DNA of 64,000 bases, from the NCBI RefSeq assembly GCF_004564235.1, contig NZ_SOMN01000001.1, forward strand, positions 62,001-126,000, read 5' to 3'. Below are positions 44,480-54,708 of the stretch, one piece after another (the first letter of the stretch is position 1; every line of letters starts with the position of its first letter). The notes below the pieces were generated by a model, which did no database searches, was not told the origin of the DNA, and saw only the letters and a list, made by a program, of their open reading frames with translations. Source of the stretch: Cohnella luojiensis. GTDB lineage: Bacteria > Bacillota > Bacilli > Paenibacillales > Paenibacillaceae. The position numbers and the translations under genes are program-made.

Positions 44480-45226
44480 ATGCCAAAATTCAAGCTTTTT
44501 GCGGGCCGCAAAGGTAAAGCGGATCAAGCCAAAAACAATCGTTTCGTAAAGCTGGCACGTGAGATTTACGTACAAGCACGCAGGGGCGGTCTAAACCCTG
44601 AAGCCAATTACGGCCTCAAAACGGCGATTGCAAACGCGCGCGCGATCCAAATGCCCGCTGACAATATTGAAAGAGCGATAAAAAAAGCGGCCGGTGGGGC
44701 TGACAGCGTTGATTACGAAGAAATACTATACGAGGGATACGGACCAGGCGGCGTTGCCATCATGGTAAAGTGCCTTACTGATAACCGCAATCGCACTGCC
44801 GCGGACGTTCGCTCTATTTTCGGCAAGCGTGGAGGAAACCTGGGCGAGACGGGTTGCGTAGCCTATATGTTCGACCAGAAGGGCTTGCTTGTATTGACTC
44901 GAGAGGAAGACGATGGGCTTGACGAGGACAGCTTCATGATGGAAGCCCTGGAAGCAGGGGCGCAAGATGTCGTAAGCGAAGAAGGAAGTTTTGAAATCTT
45001 GACGGCGCCTGAAGATTTCGATAACGTCAAAAGCAATCTGGAAGCTGCCGGTTATAAATTCGAGACGGCGGGAGTTCGCTGGTTGCCGCAAAATACGGTA
45101 GCTGCCGATGGCGAGAACGCCGATAAGCTCCTAAAGATGATGGATGCCTTCGAGGACAACGACGACGTGCAGGACGTCTACCACAACTTTGAGATCAGCG
45201 ATGACGAAATGAGCCGTTTGGGTTAA
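44480..45226 (+). CDS. YebC/PmpR family protein (YeeN type)
   Basis: 248 residues. The family motif RGGLNPEANYGLKTAIANARAIQMPADNIERAIKKA is spread over the N-terminal part; YEEILYEGYGPGGVAIMVKCLTDNRNRTAADVR and GNLGETGCVAYMFDQKG follow. YebC-family proteins were annotated as regulators and more recently as ribosome-associated translation factors that ease stalling; which applies here is unknown. Start ATG 44480, SD GGGGG. Confidence 0.9.
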   Translation: MPKFKLFAGRKGKADQAKNNRFVKLAREIYVQARRGGLNPEANYGLKTAIANARAIQMPADNIERAIKKAAGGADSVDYEEILYEGYGPGGVAIMVKCLTDNRNRTAADVRSIFGKRGGNLGETGCVAYMFDQKGLLVLTREEDDGLDEDSFMMEALEAGAQDVVSEEGSFEILTAPEDFDNVKSNLEAAGYKFETAGVRWLPQNTVAADGENADKLLKMMDAFEDNDDVQDVYHNFEISDDEMSRLG

Positions 45227-45282
45227 TCCGCAATGGGTCATTCCCCGCATTCAGCTTTATCAGTATTCACTCTGTACCTAAC

Positions 45283-45306
45283 AAGAGGCCGAAAGGCCTC
45301 TTTTTT
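45283..45306. terminator. Terminator of the yebC-family gene
   Basis: AAGAGGCC (45283-45290), GAAA loop, GGCCTCTT (45295-45302), six T. Strong on the plus strand, weaker for the convergent gene. Confidence 0.92.
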
Positions 45307-45315
45307 CCTACTCTA

Positions 45316-45966
45316 TCAAGCGATTGTTCGTTTTATTCTATATTCATTTAGTGAGTAAATTGTTGTGGAACAATACATAGTTAGCTTGTCTATTGCAGTA
45401 GAGGGGTCATGTTGGTTGTTATTTCGGAATCGAAATTCGTAGAAATAGCTTTCTCTACGACGCTCGGAAATGTGCCGATAATGCTTGCGAATGAACCGCT
45501 CAGCCTTCTTAAGCAATCTGAGCTTAGCTTTCTTCACGATGTGAGGGGTTTGTGGCTCATTGGGTATCCAAAAAGCGAAATACGCATCGTATTCGCCTTT
45601 ATACATAGCGAGTCTGACATTATAAAGCAATAGCAAAGCGGTTCGGTAATTAAGTTTCAGCGTTTTGGAAATTTTGCGTGCGGAACATCTTTCCCCAGAT
45701 GCAACCCAATAGAACGTTAGCAGCCAGTAACGGAGAGGGAGCTTCGTGCGGTGCATGATGGTATTGGATGTAGTTGAGGTCTGAGTCTTGCAATAAGAAC
45801 ATTCGAATAAATTTCGAGTTTTGATGTAGCTGTATTTGCTTTCCCCGCATTTCGTGCAAATAAAGCCGCGGGGCCACCGGACTTGGAACAAATAATCCCT
45901 GCAAGCTTGTTCATCGGGGAAGCGTTCCATGAATTTTCGAATGGACATTAGACGTATAACTGCCAC
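45316..45966 (-). CDS. IS1595-like transposase-derived protein lacking the DDE core
   Basis: 216 residues. The N-terminal zinc ribbon (FICTKCGESKYSYI..NLFECSYCK), the TTSNTIMHRTKLPLRYWLLTFY block and the HTH-like ARKISKTLKLNYRTALLLLYNVRLAM match IS1595 transposases. The following ~120-residue part with the DDE residues and the DETYIGG-type motif is absent. The frame passes straight to an end resembling the family C-terminus (ERFIRKHYRHISERRRESYFYEFRFRNNN). There is no internal stop and a strong LexA-type promoter, so this looks like a kept, possibly domesticated protein. Start GTG 45966; its SD spacing is poor, and ATG 45948 is the alternative. Confidence 0.75.
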   Translation of the reverse strand: MAVIRLMSIRKFMERFPDEQACRDYLFQVRWPRGFICTKCGESKYSYIKTRNLFECSYCKTQTSTTSNTIMHRTKLPLRYWLLTFYWVASGERCSARKISKTLKLNYRTALLLLYNVRLAMYKGEYDAYFAFWIPNEPQTPHIVKKAKLRLLKKAERFIRKHYRHISERRRESYFYEFRFRNNNQHDPSTAIDKLTMYCSTTIYSLNEYRIKRTIA

Positions 45967-45981
45967 ATCCTCTTGAAAATA

Positions 45982-45995
45982 CGAATATATGTTCC
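45982..45995. promoter_or_regulatory. LexA-type SOS box 1
   Basis: CGAATATATGTTCC: GAAT-ATAT-GTTC, one mismatch to the Gram-positive GAAC-RNRY-GTTC operator. Positioned just downstream of the predicted transcription start. Confidence 0.65.
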
Positions 45996-46005
45996 TGTTA
46001 ATTTC

Positions 46006-46034
46006 ATTATACAGAACACATGTTCCCTTTTCAA
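46006..46034 (-). promoter_or_regulatory. Sigma-A promoter of the transposase-like gene
   Basis: On the minus strand TTGAAA (46029-46034), 17-base spacer, TATAAT (46006-46011). SOS box 2 fills the spacer. Confidence 0.8.
46013..46026. promoter_or_regulatory. LexA-type SOS box 2
   Basis: AGAACACATGTTCC: perfect GAAC-ACAT-GTTC match to GAAC-RNRY-GTTC, inside the -35/-10 spacer, where LexA binding would block RNA polymerase. Confidence 0.75.
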
Positions 46035-46087
46035 TACTTTTTTTATAAATATTTCAGATTTTTTTGGTTTGATTACCCGATAATAAG

Positions 46088-46267
46088 CTCCTGAGTCATC
46101 TGCATATATAGTTTCTACGAAAGGTATATGCAGATGGCTCAGGAGAAGGCGAAAAGTGAGACATTCGTTAGAATCAAGGGAACGGTGTGTGCAGATGGCT
46201 CAGGAATCGATGAAAGGTGAGACGATCGTTAGAATTAAGGGAACGGTGTGTGCAGATGGCTCAGGAG
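46088..46267. repeat. Iterated 17-bp motif: one inverted and three direct copies, 61-bp period
   Basis: TGCAGATGGCTCAGGAG occurs at 46129, 46190 (last bases differ) and 46251, each 61 bases apart, and the stretch between copies (GTGAGAC..TCGTTAGAAT.AAGGGAACGGTGTG) is also repeated. An inverted copy at 46088-46108 pairs with 46125-46145 over 21 bases with one mismatch and a 16-base loop. Confidence 0.88.
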
Positions 46268-46398
46268 ACACCAAATGGAGTTTAGATCATTGGTTGAGTA
46301 GAGGAATTAGAATTGAGAGGTGAGAGTGGCGAGAAGTAACTTGTTAAAGGGAAAAGCCGCCAACCACGAAGGTTGGCGGCTTCTATTAGTGTAACTGC
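46268..46398. terminator. Interval with the mnmA terminator (stem 46354-46382)
   Basis: AAGCCGCCAACC and GGTTGGCGGCTT arms with a 5-base loop; the preceding AAAA becomes the T-run for mnmA on the minus strand. The remaining bases show nothing. Confidence 0.85.
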
Positions 46399-47571
<1,173 letters not shown>

Positions 47572-47797
47572 TCATCTCTCCTTACTGCTAGCTTTTCCGA
47601 TTACCTTCTTATTTTATCACAATCCCTATGATTTCTCATGTGAGGCGGGTCCTTCATGAATATGTCACGTTTTTTTTGACCACAAAGGAAATAGTTGTGA
47701 TAACATAGATTTATTATGGGGATACCCTCCATTTAACTATGCGATTAAGACACATGGTAAACAATTCTATGCTTAGCGCATGAAAGCAGGTGTTCTC

Positions 47798-48217
47798 TTG
47801 AAAATTTCGACGAAAGGCCGCTACGGCTTGACAATCATGATGGAACTTGCGGCTAAATTCGGCGAAGGGCCGATTTCCTTAAAAAGCATAGCGGAGAAGA
47901 ATGGTCTTTCCGAGCATTATTTAGAACAATTAATCGCTCCGCTCCGCAATGCGGGGCTCGTCAAGAGCGTTAGGGGAGCCTATGGCGGCTATATTTTGTC
48001 CAAAGATCCGGAAACGATCACCTCGGGAGACGTGATCCGCATTCTGGAAGGTCCCATAAGTCCCGTTGATTTTACGGAGGAAGACGACCCTGCGAAACGC
48101 GACCTGTGGTTGCGAATTCGCGACAGCATAGCAGAGGTTCTCGACTCGACGACGCTGCAAGACCTAATCTCCTATAAAGGCGCGGACGAGCTCGACAATT
48201 ACATGTTCTACATTTAG
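47798..48217 (+). CDS. cymR: Rrf2 family regulator, CymR type
   Basis: 139 residues from TTG 47798 (KISTKGRYGLTIMMELA follows, the family N-terminus), SD AGGTG; the ATG 47780 is upstream of that site. Winged helix with SLKSIAEKNGLSEHYLEQLI and VRGAYGGYIL. No Cys cluster is present, which excludes IscR-type Fe-S sensing and fits CymR, the repressor of cysteine metabolism that acts with CysK. A possible promoter is TTGACC-N17-GATAAC at 47676-47704. Confidence 0.9.
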   Translation: MKISTKGRYGLTIMMELAAKFGEGPISLKSIAEKNGLSEHYLEQLIAPLRNAGLVKSVRGAYGGYILSKDPETITSGDVIRILEGPISPVDFTEEDDPAKRDLWLRIRDSIAEVLDSTTLQDLISYKGADELDNYMFYI

Positions 48218-48233
48218 AAGAAGGTGCAAGGGC

Positions 48234-49385
48234 ATGAACTCCATCTATTTTGATCACGCGGCGACGACGGCCATGAGCCCGGAAGCGCTCGAAGCTTACA
48301 TTGAGGCAGCCACTGCAGGTCCGGGGAATGCTTCGAGCCTGCATGCTCATGGGCGAACCGCTAAAGAAAGGATTTCCTTGGCCAGAGACTTATTCGCAAG
48401 TCTATTGCAGTGCGAAGCCTCGGAAATTATATTTACGGGCAGCGGAACGGAAAGCGACAATTCCGCTTTGTACGGTGCGGCCTATGCTCAGCGCAAACGA
48501 GGTCGAAACCGTATCGTAACGACAGCGGTCGAGCATCACGCCGTATTAAACGCATGCCGTCATCTAGAAACTCAAGGATTTTCCTTGACGGTATTGCCTG
48601 TGGACGAATACGGGCGCGTCGAATTATCGGATGCGATGGCCGCGATCGATGATACGACGGCGATCGTCAGCGTAATGGCGGGCAATAATGAAACCGGGAC
48701 GATACAGCCGATTGCCGAAATCGGCGAATGGGCTCGCAAGCATAAAGCGGTAATGCATGTCGACGCGGTACAAGCCTTTGGTTATCTCGAAATAAACCTA
48801 AAGGAACTTCCTATCGATCTCTTAAGCCTGTCCGCCCATAAAATTAACGGGCCGCAAGGCGTGGGATTGCTCTACGTGCGCAAGGGAACTCCGTTTCAAC
48901 CGACGCTTTACGGCGGATCCCAAGAGCGTAACAGAAGGGCCGGAACGGAGAACGTGCCCGGCATCGTCGCTTTCGCTAAGGCGGCGGAACTTGCATGCGG
49001 ACAGCTTCAACGGAGAAGGAACCATGCGGAGGAAGTCCGCGGAGCTTTACTCGTCAAGCTACAAGAAGAGCTTGGACCAGGCCAATTCGTCATGAATGGT
49101 CACCCGGATGAGCGGCTCCCGCACATTCTAAATTTGAGCTTCGCCGGCATCTCATCCGAAAGCATGCTGATGAATCTCGATTTGGCGGGGGTTTCCGCTT
49201 CCGGCGGATCGGCGTGCACTTCGGGGTCCTTAAAACCTTCGCATGTTTTGTCGGCGATGAAAATTTCTTCCGAAAGAGTGTCATCTGCCGTACGATTTAG
49301 CTTCGGTTTGGGCAATACTAGGGAAGAAGCCAATAAAATGGCGAAAATAACTGCAACCATTTCCGCTCGTTTGCGTAATAGATAA
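48234..49385 (+). CDS. Cysteine desulfurase (YrvO/NifS type)
   Basis: 383 residues. IYFDHAATTAMSPEALEAY at the N-terminus, EHHAVLNACRHLE, VDAVQAFG, PLP-binding Lys in SLSAHKINGPQGVG, and the active Cys in GGSACTSGSLKPSHVL. It takes sulfur from cysteine for tRNA thiolation (partner MnmA) and possibly Fe-S assembly. 16 bases after cymR and likely cotranscribed. Confidence 0.94.
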   Translation: MNSIYFDHAATTAMSPEALEAYIEAATAGPGNASSLHAHGRTAKERISLARDLFASLLQCEASEIIFTGSGTESDNSALYGAAYAQRKRGRNRIVTTAVEHHAVLNACRHLETQGFSLTVLPVDEYGRVELSDAMAAIDDTTAIVSVMAGNNETGTIQPIAEIGEWARKHKAVMHVDAVQAFGYLEINLKELPIDLLSLSAHKINGPQGVGLLYVRKGTPFQPTLYGGSQERNRRAGTENVPGIVAFAKAAELACGQLQRRRNHAEEVRGALLVKLQEELGPGQFVMNGHPDERLPHILNLSFAGISSESMLMNLDLAGVSASGGSACTSGSLKPSHVLSAMKISSERVSSAVRFSFGLGNTREEANKMAKITATISARLRNR

Positions 49386-49414
49386 CAAGCGCAGGAAATG
49401 TTAGGAGCCCGGTT

Positions 49415-49957
49415 ATGATCCAAGTGGAGCGGGTTCTCGGCTTGCCGGTGCTGCTCGAAAGCGGTAAATGCATTGGGAAAGTCAAAGACCTATGGTTCGA
49501 CGAGTTCTGGAGCTTGGTAGGAATTGTCCTAGACAAGCATGCCCGTTCCGGCCTCATACGCAAAATGCCCAAGATCGTCTATTGGGAAGATATCGTTCAC
49601 TGCGGTGAGGATGCCCTGTTGATTCGCGACAGTACGGTAATTGCCATTAAAGACAGCAGGCAACTGTTACGGACTTTCCATACGGGTGTCGTGCGGCTGA
49701 AATGCATGCCGGTCTACACGATTGAGGGACAACATTTAGGTGAAGTATCGGACGTTTACGTTAAGACGACCGAGGGTACACAAATAATAGGATATGAATT
49801 AACAGACGGTTTTCTTGCGGACTTATTCGAGGGAAGGCGGAAATTATTCCTGCCGGAATCACCCGAGAATATAACGTTGGGCGAGGATGCCATCTTGGTA
49901 CCGGCTTCTTACGAGCGGATACTTACGAGAGACCATACGGTGGAAAGTGACAGGTGA
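49415..49957 (+). CDS. PRC-barrel domain protein (YrrD-like)
   Basis: 180 residues containing two PRC-barrel-like repeats: GLPVLLESGKCIGKVKDLWFDE near the start and MPVYTIEGQHLGEVSDVYVKTTEG in the middle. The position downstream of the cysteine desulfurase matches yrrD in Bacilli. Function unknown; PRC barrels often act in RNA processing or membrane-associated electron transfer complexes. Confidence 0.82.
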   Translation: MIQVERVLGLPVLLESGKCIGKVKDLWFDEFWSLVGIVLDKHARSGLIRKMPKIVYWEDIVHCGEDALLIRDSTVIAIKDSRQLLRTFHTGVVRLKCMPVYTIEGQHLGEVSDVYVKTTEGTQIIGYELTDGFLADLFEGRRKLFLPESPENITLGEDAILVPASYERILTRDHTVESDR

Positions 49958-49963
49958 AGACGG

Positions 49964-50170
49964 ATGATGAGATGCCCGAATTGCAGTTCCAAAGACATCG
50001 GTAAAATCGGTTCCCATCAATTTTATTGTTGGAGCTGTTTTATCGAACTAACGGTGAACGGCGAAAAAATGTCGGTGTACCAAGTCGAAGAAGATGGGAC
50101 ACTAAGCTCCCTAGACGATTTATTTTTTGAGGAGCCCATTCCGGCTCAGATTCAAGCGAACGGAATGTAA
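49964..50170 (+). CDS. Small zinc-ribbon protein
   Basis: 68 residues. CPNCSSKDIGKIGSHQFYCWSC has two CxxC pairs 14 residues apart, a small zinc ribbon; the rest is acidic. Start ATG 49964 or 49967 (adjacent). Six bases after the PRC-barrel gene and probably in the same transcript. Function unknown. Confidence 0.72.
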   Translation: MMRCPNCSSKDIGKIGSHQFYCWSCFIELTVNGEKMSVYQVEEDGTLSSLDDLFFEEPIPAQIQANGM

Positions 50171-50194
50171 GATCGGAACACATGCGAAACATCG

Positions 50195-50236
50195 AGCACT
50201 CTGCCCCTCCTTTGGGAGGAACAGGGTGCTTTTTTA
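50195..50236 (+). terminator. Terminator after the zinc-ribbon gene
   Basis: AGCACTCTG / CAGGGTGCT outer stem, CCTCC/GGAGG inner stem, then six T. Confidence 0.9.
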
Positions 50237-50323
50237 TTTGACATGGTTTACCTGCATGGACAAGTACATATACTAGAAAAGAACGTGAAAAGCCTGTTGT
50301 TGGGTAATCGGGAGGTGGGGAAG

Positions 50324-51394
50324 ATGGGCCGGTTCGCTCAGAGCCGATTGTTTACTGTGCTTGTCTACGCCATACTTTTCTTGCTGGTAATGTTCCTTAT
50401 CGTCTTAGTGCGGCCAATGCTCATGTCCGTCTATGATTTTCTAAAAGCGGTGCTGGCTCCGTTTCTCGTCGCGATGGTGATCTCTTATACGCTTAATCCG
50501 ATCGTAAACCTGCTTCACGACCGGAAAGTACCGCGAACGGCTGCGGTCCTGCTTATTTATGCGGTATTCATATCCGTATCCGTCGTGATCCTGATGAACG
50601 TCATTCCGATGTTCATGAATCAGGTTGAGGAACTGAATGAGCATATGCCGGATTTAACGATGAGAGCGCAAAGCATAGTGGATCATTTCAACAACAACAA
50701 GCTTCTGCCGGGGACCGTAAGAGAAGGAATCAATAGCTCGATCAGCAGCTTGGAAAAGCAAGTCGAACAGCGGATCGCGGATTTTCTGAACAATATCGGC
50801 GCCGTAGTGAACGTTCTATTCATCGCGATGATCGTGCCGTTTCTGGCTTTTTACATGATGAAGGACCTGGATGTGTTCGAACGCGCGGCATTGCAATACG
50901 TCCCCCGCGCTAGGCGCAAGCATGCGGTTAGACTCATGAAGGACATCGACGCGGCATTGGGGAGTTACATACGCGGACAGCTGATCGTATCCGTATGCAT
51001 CGGAGTGTTGGCTTATATAGGATACTTGATAATTGGGATGCCGTATCCATTGCTCATGGCCGGGTTTGTCTCGTTATTTGACATCATTCCCTACTTGGGT
51101 CCTTTCTTCGGTGCATTACCCGCGTTGCTCATGGCCACTACGATTTCTTGGAAAATGGTGCTGATGGTCATTATCGTCAACATGATCTGCCAGAACCTTG
51201 AAAGCAACGTGATCAGTCCACAAGTCGTCGGGAGATCGATGAAAATGCATCCTCTTACGATTATTTTGGTGCTGTTAATCGGAGGGGAGCTTGCGGGCGT
51301 ATTGGGATTGATACTGGCGGTTCCTTTTTACGCGGCTTTGAAAGTCGTCGTCCAGCATGTATCTGCCTACTACATTCACAGAAAAACCGTTTGA
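50324..51394 (+). CDS. AI-2E family transporter (YrrI-like)
   Basis: 356 residues from ATG 50324, chosen because GGGAGGTGGGG precedes it; upstream in-frame ATG 50243 has no site. About eight membrane segments; LAPFLVAMVISYTLNPIV, YLIIGMPYPLLMAGFVSLFDIIPYLGPFFGALPALLMA and QVVGRSMKMHPLTIILVLLIGGELAGVLGLILAVP are the family blocks. Relatives are Na+/H+ antiporters or small-molecule exporters. Its stop codon lies in the alaS promoter. Confidence 0.88.
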   Translation: MGRFAQSRLFTVLVYAILFLLVMFLIVLVRPMLMSVYDFLKAVLAPFLVAMVISYTLNPIVNLLHDRKVPRTAAVLLIYAVFISVSVVILMNVIPMFMNQVEELNEHMPDLTMRAQSIVDHFNNNKLLPGTVREGINSSISSLEKQVEQRIADFLNNIGAVVNVLFIAMIVPFLAFYMMKDLDVFERAALQYVPRARRKHAVRLMKDIDAALGSYIRGQLIVSVCIGVLAYIGYLIIGMPYPLLMAGFVSLFDIIPYLGPFFGALPALLMATTISWKMVLMVIIVNMICQNLESNVISPQVVGRSMKMHPLTIILVLLIGGELAGVLGLILAVPFYAALKVVVQHVSAYYIHRKTV

Positions 51395-51420
51395 CAGCAA
51401 AGAAATACGTTGTCTATAAT
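51391..51420 (+). promoter_or_regulatory. Predicted sigma-A promoter of alaS
   Basis: TTGACA, 18-base spacer, TATAAT; it overlaps the stop codon of the AI-2E gene. Confidence 0.75.
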
Positions 51421-51426
51421 TTATAT

Positions 51427-51712
51427 AATCAGCATATTTGCAAAACGATGACGAAACATAAGTACTTCGTAGTCCGCATGACCAGAGAGAAGATTCCGCG
51501 CGCGTTTCATGGATCGAAGTCCGATCCCGCGAACGTCGCTTGGCTGAGAGAATCTTCGGTGCGAAGGGCGAGGGAAGCTAGTTTCGGAGTGCGGATTGAA
51601 GTCCGCCGGCGAGGGCCGTTATCCCGGCAAGAGGAGATTGCATGCTTAACGATGCAATAACCAGGGTGGTACCGCGAAGATCTTCGTCCCTGATTTCAGG
51701 GGCGTTTTTTTA
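51427..51712 (+). ncRNA. T-box leader of alaS
   Basis: T-box AGGGTGGTACCGCG at 51663-51676, then terminator CGTCCCTG (51685-51692) with CAGGGGCG (51697-51704) and seven T. A stem-I AGTA motif is near 51457, directly before an ACTTCG/CGAAGT pairing. The alanine specifier (GCN) could not be placed with certainty. Confidence 0.92.
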
Positions 51713-51746
51713 TTTTTTTGGAGCTATATTGAGGAGGAACAACCTA

Positions 51747-54389
51747 ATGAAACCGATGAAAGCAGCAGAAATCCGCAGTAAATGGTTAGCGTTCTTCGAA
51801 AGCAAAGACCATAAAATCGAACCAAGCTCGCCGCTTGTTCCGCATAACGATCCATCACTGCTATGGATTAATGCCGGAATGGCTCCGCTAAAGGCTTATT
51901 TCGACGGCCGCGTAATACCGGAAAATCCAAGAATCGCGAATTCGCAGAAGTGCATCCGTACGAACGATATCGAGAACGTAGGTAAAACTCGCCGTCACCA
52001 TACTTTCTTCGAGATGCTCGGCAACTTCTCCATCGGGGACTACTTCAAGGAAGAAGCGATCACGTGGGCGTGGGAATTCCTGACGGGTCCGGAATGGATC
52101 GCGTTCGACCCCGAAAAATTGTCCGTAACGGTGTACCCGGAAGATGAAGAAGCTTATCGCATCTGGAACGAAAAAATCGGGCTTCCGCACGAACGGATTG
52201 TCAAGCTGCAGGACAATTTCTGGGATATCGGCGAAGGTCCTTGCGGACCCTGCACGGAAATCTTCTACGACCGAGGGGATAAATACGGCGATCTATCCGA
52301 TCCCGATGTCACGACCGGCGGGGAGAACGAGCGTTTCCTGGAAGTATGGAACGTAGTGTTCTCGGAATTCAATCATAACAAGGACGGCAGCTATACGCCG
52401 CTTCCCAATAAGAACATCGATACGGGAGCGGGACTCGAAAGATTTGCATCGATTTTGCAGGATGTAGACTCCAACTTCGACACCGATCTCTTCATGCCGA
52501 TCATCGAGCGGGCCGGCGCAATTGCCGGAGTAACTTATAAAACGAACGAAGAGCAGGACGTAGCCCTCAAAGTCATCGCCGACCACATTCGGACGGTAGC
52601 ATTCTCCGCGGGCGACGGCGTACTTCCTTCCAATGAGGGTCGCGGTTACGTCATACGCAGATTATTGCGCCGCGCGGTCCGTTACGGCAAGGTGCTGGGC
52701 ATTGACCGTCCGTTCTTATGGGAGTTGACGCCTACCGTGGGCGAAATCATGGGAAGCTATTATCCGGAAGTGTTGGAAAAACGCGAATTCATCGAAAAAG
52801 TTATCCGCACGGAGGAAGAGCGTTTCCATGAGACGCTGACGGACGGATTGGCGATATTGGCGGATCTATGCCAGAAGGCTCGCGCGGAAGGCCGTTTGGT
52901 GATCTCCGGGCCGGATGCCTTCAAGTTGTACGATACGTACGGCTTCCCGTTCGACCTGACGGAAGACTATGCGACCGAGCAAGGCATGACCGTCGATCGG
53001 GCCGGTTTCGACTCCTCGATGCAAGAGCAGCGCGATCGTGCGCGCGCAGCCCGTCAGGAAACGGACAGCATGAAGGTGCAAGGCGGACCATTGGCTGAAT
53101 ATACCGAGAAAAGCGAATTCGTAGGATATGAAAACCTGACGGCCGAGGTGCGCGTCATCGCCATCGTAGCCGACAATCAATTCGTCGAAGTTGCCGGCGT
53201 AGACGAGAAAGTATTGGTCGTGTTAGACCGCACGCCTTTCTATGCGGAGAGCGGCGGACAGGTTAGCGATAGCGGTATTCTATTCGGTAACGGCGTAAAT
53301 GCGGTGGTTAGCGGATTAAGCAAAGCTCCGCATGGCCAGTCCGTACATCAAGTCATCGTTACGAGCGGTATTTTGCGGGTCGGCGATACGTTAACGGCAT
53401 CCGTTAACGCATCGGAGCGCAGCGACATCGTTCGCAATCATACCGCGACGCACTTGCTCCACAGAGCTTTGAAAGACGTGCTCGGCGAGCACGTCAATCA
53501 AGCGGGCTCGCTCGTAGAGCCCGAGCGCCTGCGTTTCGATTTCTCGCATTTCGGCGCGATCACGGCCGAAGAGCTTGCTGAAGTCGAGCGCCGCGTGAAC
53601 GAACAAATCTGGATCGGCACTGAGCTCGATATCGGCTTCAAGCCGATTGCAGAAGCTAAGGCCATGGGCGCGATGGCGCTGTTCGGGGAGAAATACGGCG
53701 ATATCGTTCGCATCGTCCGCGTTGGCGACTATAGCTTGGAGCTTTGCGGCGGATGCCATGTCCGGAACACGTCGCAAATCGGATTGTTCAAGCTGATCAG
53801 CGAAGGCGGAATCGGCTCCGGCGTACGCCGGATCGAGGCCGTGACCGGACGAAATGCCTACAACTATATGGATGACCAACTGAACGTCCTCAAAGGCGCC
53901 GCAGCTCAACTGAAATGCGGAGTAGCCGACGTAACGAAGCGGATCGAGGCCGTGCAAGCTGAAGTTCGCCAGCTGCAACGCGATAACGAATCGCTCCAAG
54001 GCAAGCTTAGCCGCTTGGAAGCGGCCGACCTCGTCTCCGCGGCGCAAACCGTCGGCGGCGTCACCTTGCTTGCCACCCAAGTGAACGTCGGCGGCATGGA
54101 TGCCCTTCGCGGCGTTGCCGACGAGCTTAAGCTCAAGCTCGGCTCCGCCGTTCTCGTGCTCGGTTCCGTCTCCGACGACAAGGTCAACTTGGTCGTCGCC
54201 GTAACGCCCGACCTCGTGCAGAAAGGCCTGCACGCGGGCAAGCTAATCAAAGACATCGCCGCCATCACCGGCGGCGGCGGAGGCGGCAAGCCGGAGCTCG
54301 CGCAAGCCGGCGGCAAGGATCCTTCCAAGCTGTCCGATGCTTTGGCAGCAGCCGAGAAATTGGTTTTGGCTCAACTGGCAGGAAAGTAA
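51747..54389 (+). CDS. alaS: Alanyl-tRNA synthetase
   Basis: 880 residues from ATG 51747 behind GAGGAGGAAC. Class II core ([55 protein letters not shown] [10 protein letters not shown]), editing domain zinc site HTATHLLH and [13 protein letters not shown], a coiled-coil ([23 protein letters not shown]) and the C-terminal C-Ala domain with a glycine run. Full length. Expression is set by the T-box. Confidence 0.96.
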   Translation: MKPMKAAEIRSKWLAFFESKDHKIEPSSPLVPHNDPSLLWINAGMAPLKAYFDGRVIPENPRIANSQKCIRTNDIENVGKTRRHHTFFEMLGNFSIGDYFKEEAITWAWEFLTGPEWIAFDPEKLSVTVYPEDEEAYRIWNEKIGLPHERIVKLQDNFWDIGEGPCGPCTEIFYDRGDKYGDLSDPDVTTGGENERFLEVWNVVFSEFNHNKDGSYTPLPNKNIDTGAGLERFASILQDVDSNFDTDLFMPIIERAGAIAGVTYKTNEEQDVALKVIADHIRTVAFSAGDGVLPSNEGRGYVIRRLLRRAVRYGKVLGIDRPFLWELTPTVGEIMGSYYPEVLEKREFIEKVIRTEEERFHETLTDGLAILADLCQKARAEGRLVISGPDAFKLYDTYGFPFDLTEDYATEQGMTVDRAGFDSSMQEQRDRARAARQETDSMKVQGGPLAEYTEKSEFVGYENLTAEVRVIAIVADNQFVEVAGVDEKVLVVLDRTPFYAESGGQVSDSGILFGNGVNAVVSGLSKAPHGQSVHQVIVTSGILRVGDTLTASVNASERSDIVRNHTATHLLHRALKDVLGEHVNQAGSLVEPERLRFDFSHFGAITAEELAEVERRVNEQIWIGTELDIGFKPIAEAKAMGAMALFGEKYGDIVRIVRVGDYSLELCGGCHVRNTSQIGLFKLISEGGIGSGVRRIEAVTGRNAYNYMDDQLNVLKGAAAQLKCGVADVTKRIEAVQAEVRQLQRDNESLQGKLSRLEAADLVSAAQTVGGVTLLATQVNVGGMDALRGVADELKLKLGSAVLVLGSVSDDKVNLVVAVTPDLVQKGLHAGKLIKDIAAITGGGGGGKPELAQAGGKDPSKLSDALAAAEKLVLAQLAGK

Positions 54390-54708
54390 GTTTGCTTTAG
54401 GCTATCGACCGCAGGGAGGGAGTAAAGGTATCTCTCGTAAGAGTTTACGTCCGCCTCTTGGAGCCCATTGCCACCTTGTAATCTCATCAAGGCATCAGAA
54501 ACACCGGGGCCCCCGCAAAGTAATCGGAATCAGCTTCGTTAGCATCAGGGTCACTTTGTGGGGTAAAAGAGTTGCGGCTGAAGAGAGATACCTTTGCGGA
54601 CTCCCCATTACGTCGATAAATGTAGCCACTAATTTCCTGTCCACAAAAGATTATGTTATTATAATGAAAAGTGCTTAAGAGTTTGTCAGTGAAAGCGAGG
54701 TGCTGGAG
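54390..54708. repeat. Gene-free interval containing dispersed hairpin element, copy B
   Basis: Outer stem AAAGGTATCTCTC (54424-54436) with GAGAGATACCTTT (54583-54595), perfect over 13 bp. The core at 54448-54477, starting CGTCCGCCTCT and ending GCCACCTT, matches copy A at about 25 of 30 positions. The middle differs from copy A. No start codon with SD supports a gene here. A possible -10 for ireB (TTATAATGA) is at about 54658. Confidence 0.78.

Noticed and set aside
46129-46267. CRISPR array from the 61-bp repeats
   Set aside because: The intervals between the 17-bp motifs are themselves similar, and there are only three direct copies.
51391-51660. 89-codon ORF before alaS
   Set aside because: It overlaps the alaS T-box leader and begins inside the promoter; no SD.
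53391-54233. 280-codon minus-strand ORF opposite alaS
   Set aside because: Shadow frame of alaS; no family pattern, and the alaS domains are complete on the plus strand.
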